Assembly: GCA_031262125.1 (NCBI GenBank)
Contig: JAISII010000133.1
Coordinates: 1-6,893, forward strand
Reading direction: 5' to 3'
Origin: Oscillospiraceae bacterium
GTDB taxonomy: Bacteria > Bacillota > Clostridia > Oscillospirales > Acutalibacteraceae
Length of the DNA: 6,893 nt
This document shows positions 4,854-6,893 of this stretch, piece after piece (the stretch's first letter is position 1; every line of letters begins with the position of its first letter). Made by a program: the position numbers and the translations under genes. The notes below the pieces were generated by a model that did no database searches, had not been told where the DNA came from, and saw nothing but the letters and a program-made list of their open reading frames with translations.

Positions 4854-6449
4854 ATGAATTGTAAAAACACAAAAAAACTTACATTTCTCGACTCTACTCT
4901 GCGAGACGGTGCACAGGCACAAGGGATGTCGTTCTCGGTGCGGGATAAGCTGGAGATTGTAAAAGCACTTGACAGGTTTGGCGTTGACTTTATTGAGGCG
5001 GGTGCACCCTTTGCCGGACCTAAAGAAGTGCAGTTTTTTGAACAGGCAAAACAGCTAAAACTTAAAAATTCGCAGCTTGTTGCCTTTGGCAGCACACGCC
5101 GCAAAAGCATTGCCGCACAAGATGACGAAAGTCTTCAAGCCCTTGCAAATGCAGGCACAAGTTGGGTTGCGGTGTTTGGCAAAGCTTCGGTTTTGCAGGT
5201 TGAAAAAATTTTAGAAACCGACAAGCAAACAAACCTGAGTATGATTTTTGACACGGTTGAGTTCTTAAAACAAAGCGGAAAAAAGGTTATTTTTGATGCC
5301 GAGCATTTTTTTGACGGCTATATTGCCGACAGAGCATACGCCGCCGAATGTTTAAATGCCGCCGCAAATGCCGGTGCCGACAAAATTGTATTGTGCGATA
5401 CTAACGGGGCAACCTTCCCCATGCAGATTGATGAAATTGTAAAGCAGCTGTTTGAACAAAACCCCGATTTATATAAAAAAACCGCCGAATGGGGCATACA
5501 CACCCATAACGACAGAGGAATGGCGGAAGCAAATTCTTTAACGGCAGTAGGCAACGGCATAACGCATATTCAGGGCACATTTTTGGGCTTTGGCGAACGC
5601 TGCGGCAATGCAAAGCTTGCAACAATAATACCCGATTTGCTGCTGTGTATGGGCTATGACGGCAAATGCAGGGCAAACCTTGCCCGCCTGACCGAAACCG
5701 CACGAAAAATCGCCGAGATTTCAAACATCTCAATAAAACGAAACGAGCCGTACATCGGCGTTGCTGCGTTTGCACATAAGGCAGGCACACACTCAAATGC
5801 TGTGTTAAAGCTGCCGCAGTCGTTTGAACATATCGACCCCCGCAGCGTCGGCAACGAACGCCGCACCCTAACCAGCGAGCTATCAGGCACAAGCGTTATT
5901 TTAGAGAAAATTAAAAAATCGCACCCCGGCACAAAAATAACCGAAAATGCGGCAGAAAAACTAAAAACCACCCTAAAACAAATGGAGGCTGACGGCTACC
6001 AGTTTGAGGGTGCGGAAGCCTCGTTTGATATGTTGATGCGGAGTGTTTTGGGCTTGCAGACTGACTTTTTTACCGTGCCTGCCTATACAATAACCGACAC
6101 CTTGCAACAAAGCGGCACAGCAACAGCACAGGCAGAGGTTTGCGTAAGCGTTGGCGGCCGCAGCAAAAGCATTACAGCTGCCGGGAACGGCCCTGTTAAC
6201 GCATTCGACACTGCCCTGCGGCAAGCCTTAGAAGCTTTTTACCCGGCGTTGCGAAAAATGCACCTGATTGATTATAAAGTAAGGGTTATCGACGGCGGTA
6301 TGGCAACGGGTTCGCAGGTTAGGGTTTTGGTAAGCTCGACCGACGGAGAGAATGTTTGGTCGACTGTTGGCGTTTCGCCCGATGTTATAGAAGCGTCCAA
6401 AATAGCACTTATAGATTCTTTAAACTATTATCTTGCCTATTTTGCTTGA
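4854..6449 (+). CDS. cimA: (R)-citramalate synthase
   Basis: The 531-residue product belongs to the HMG-CoA-lyase-like synthase family. It condenses pyruvate with acetyl-CoA to citramalate, the first step of the threonine-independent route to isoleucine. The TIM barrel (about 8-275) shows TLRDGAQ (15-21, catalytic Arg and metal-binding Asp), LVAFGSTRR (75-83), FDAEHFFDGY (147-156), LCDTNGA (180-186), the metal site GIHTHND (214-220) and GERCGNA (247-253). A linker with AFAHKAGTHSNA (305-316) and EGAEASFDML (385-394) leads to a C-terminal LeuA-like regulatory domain (about 406-527). The AFGSTRR, EHFFDGY and EGAEASF motifs mark the long citramalate synthase type rather than 2-isopropylmalate or homocitrate synthase. 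It differs at 47-57 (EAGAPFAGPKE), where relatives usually read EGGWPGSNPKD. An alternative start at 4842 adds 4 residues. A promoter for the next gene overlaps its stop. Confidence 0.9.
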   Translation: MNCKNTKKLTFLDSTLRDGAQAQGMSFSVRDKLEIVKALDRFGVDFIEAGAPFAGPKEVQFFEQAKQLKLKNSQLVAFGSTRRKSIAAQDDESLQALANAGTSWVAVFGKASVLQVEKILETDKQTNLSMIFDTVEFLKQSGKKVIFDAEHFFDGYIADRAYAAECLNAAANAGADKIVLCDTNGATFPMQIDEIVKQLFEQNPDLYKKTAEWGIHTHNDRGMAEANSLTAVGNGITHIQGTFLGFGERCGNAKLATIIPDLLLCMGYDGKCRANLARLTETARKIAEISNISIKRNEPYIGVAAFAHKAGTHSNAVLKLPQSFEHIDPRSVGNERRTLTSELSGTSVILEKIKKSHPGTKITENAAEKLKTTLKQMEADGYQFEGAEASFDMLMRSVLGLQTDFFTVPAYTITDTLQQSGTATAQAEVCVSVGGRSKSITAAGNGPVNAFDTALRQALEAFYPALRKMHLIDYKVRVIDGGMATGSQVRVLVSSTDGENVWSTVGVSPDVIEASKIALIDSLNYYLAYFA

Positions 6450-6474
6450 AAGGGCAGGGGTGGTGTGGTATAAT
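6446..6474 (+). promoter_or_regulatory. Strong predicted promoter of metG, overlapping the cimA stop codon
   Basis: TTGAAA (6446-6451) and TATAAT (6469-6474) are 17 bases apart, and TGG just before the -10 adds an extended -10. This is the best promoter in the window. The -35 contains the cimA TGA (6447-6449). Transcription should start near 6481, giving a leader of about 180 bases that carries repeat copies E and F. Confidence 0.75.
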
Positions 6475-6496
6475 AGAGGCAAGATTTTCTTTTTTT

Positions 6497-6548
6497 CTCC
6501 TTCCGTCAAGGCTACGCCTTGCCACCTCCCTCTAAGAGGGAGGCTTTA
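6497..6548 (+). repeat. Palindromic element, intermediate type (copy E, forward)
   Basis: The left box CTCCTTCCGT is followed by a variable stem CAAGGC (6507-6512) / GCCTTG (6516-6521) with loop TAC, then CCA and the right palindrome CCTCCCTC (6525-6532) / GAGGGAGG (6536-6543) with loop TAA, then CTTT. It combines the CCGT-stem-CCAC junctions of subtype 1 with the CCCTC..GAGGG hairpin and CTTT end of subtype 2. Confidence 0.75.
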
Positions 6549-6559
6549 AAGTGCGAGCC

Positions 6560-6613
6560 AAAAAAGTTTCCCTCTTAGAGGGGGATGTCGGCAACGCCGA
6601 CAGGGGGAGAAAA
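6560..6613 (-). repeat. Palindromic element, subtype 2 (copy F, reverse)
   Basis: On the minus strand it reads left box CTCCCCCT, stem TGTCGGC / GCCGACA (6596-6602 and 6586-6592, loop GTT), right palindrome CCCTC / GAGGG (6578-6582 and 6570-6574), then AAACTTTTTT. Its right end faces copy E across about 12 bases. Being in the metG leader, it would be transcribed as the plus-strand complement, which folds equally well. Confidence 0.75.
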
Positions 6614-6614
6614 G

Positions 6615-6637
6615 TTCTGCATTCTCATTTCTTATTT
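6615..6637 (+). repeat. Second copy of the pyrimidine-rich block
   Basis: TTCTGCATTCT (6615-6625) and ATTTCTTATTT (6627-6637) repeat the two parts of 488-517 in order, with 7 bases fewer between them. It follows copy F directly and precedes the metG ribosome site AGGAGA (6648-6653). Confidence 0.4.
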
Positions 6638-6660
6638 ATATAAAAACAGGAGATTAATAA

Positions 6661-6893
6661 ATGACAAACAACAAATTTTATTTAACCACGGCTATTGCCT
6701 ATTCGTCGCAAAAGCCGCACATTGGCAATAATTACGAGATTATTTTAAGCGATGCTATTGCACGCTATAAGCGGATGCAGGGCTTTGATGTGTTTTTTAT
6801 GACGGGAACGGACGAGCATGGTCAAAAAGTGGAACGCTTGGCGGCAGAAAAAGGCGTTACGCCCAAAGAATTTGTTGACGAGGTTACCGCCGG
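6661..6893 (+). CDS. metG: Methionyl-tRNA synthetase, 5' part only
   Basis: The 77 visible codons begin MTNNKFYLTTAIAYSSQKPH and continue with IGNNYEIILSDAIARYKRMQ, GFDVFFMTGTDEHGQKVERL and AAEKGVTPKEFVDEVTA. This is the start of the class I Rossmann catalytic domain of MetRS, which charges tRNA-Met with methionine. The ATP-binding signature reads HIGN (20-23) in place of HIGH; clostridial MetRS often has HIGN. The TGTDEHGQK block (48-56) of the active site is intact. AGGAGA with a 7-base gap supports the ATG. The gene leaves the right edge, so the KMSKS loop, zinc knuckle, anticodon domain and any C-terminal tRNA-binding domain are not seen. I found no T-box or SAM-riboswitch signature in the leader. 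Confidence 0.94.
   Translation, partial: MTNNKFYLTTAIAYSSQKPHIGNNYEIILSDAIARYKRMQGFDVFFMTGTDEHGQKVERLAAEKGVTPKEFVDEVTA

Noticed and set aside
5401..5971. Long minus-strand frames (163 and 105 codons) opposite cimA
   Set aside because: They lie within a clear enzyme gene and have biased Arg/Cys composition; no ribosome site or family match.
347..6613. CRISPR array
   Set aside because: The repeats are spread over 6 kb, occur in both orientations, differ in their inner stems and have no regular spacers or cas genes.
6481..6660. SAM riboswitch or T-box in the metG leader
   Set aside because: All hairpins in the leader are explained by repeat copies E and F; no T-box core, specifier loop or S-box kink-turn could be recognised.

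Overview
The window looks like a chromosomal housekeeping stretch from a low-to-moderate GC Firmicute, most likely an uncultured gut-type clostridium (Oscillospirales/Ruminococcaceae-like). This is an inference. It rests on the long-form citramalate synthase, a methionyl-tRNA synthetase with a clostridial-style HIGN signature, a Bacillus-like YdbS/YdbT membrane pair, strong AGGAG-type ribosome binding sites, very AT-rich spacers, and GC-rich palindromic repeats in those spacers. I see no phage, transposase, plasmid, CRISPR, tRNA or rRNA.

Layout, left to right: the 5' end of a 4-alpha-glucanotransferase gene on the minus strand (1-150); a 454-base spacer holding the malQ promoter and several repeat copies; pncC, an NMN deamidase of the CinA C-terminal family (605-1144, minus); a 130-base divergent promoter region; rsmE, the 16S rRNA m3U1498 methyltransferase (1275-1991, plus); a 332-base spacer with two inverted repeat copies; mtnN, MTA/SAH nucleosidase (2324-3019, plus), which overlaps by 4 bases the tail of a minus-strand pair of PH-like membrane proteins (ydbT-like 3016-4308, ydbS-like 4301-4732); a spacer with one repeat copy; cimA, citramalate synthase (4854-6449, plus); a strong promoter and a leader with two inverted repeat copies; and the 5' end of metG (6661-6893, plus).

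The genes do not form one pathway. They cover glycogen/maltodextrin use, pyridine nucleotide salvage, rRNA modification, methyl-cycle salvage, envelope stress defence, the pyruvate route to isoleucine, and translation. Methionine/SAM metabolism (mtnN, metG) is a loose common thread only.

The most unusual content lies between the genes. Seven copies plus one fragment of a modular palindromic element occupy every spacer except the pncC/rsmE divergent one. Each copy has a C-rich left box, a short stem-loop whose sequence differs between copies while its pairing is kept, and a CCCCTCC/GGAGGGG-type hairpin; three copies also share a tail. Two spacers carry the copies as inverted pairs. In one copy the tip of the variable hairpin holds 67 extra bases. 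One inverted pair lies inside the predicted metG leader, downstream of a near-consensus promoter.
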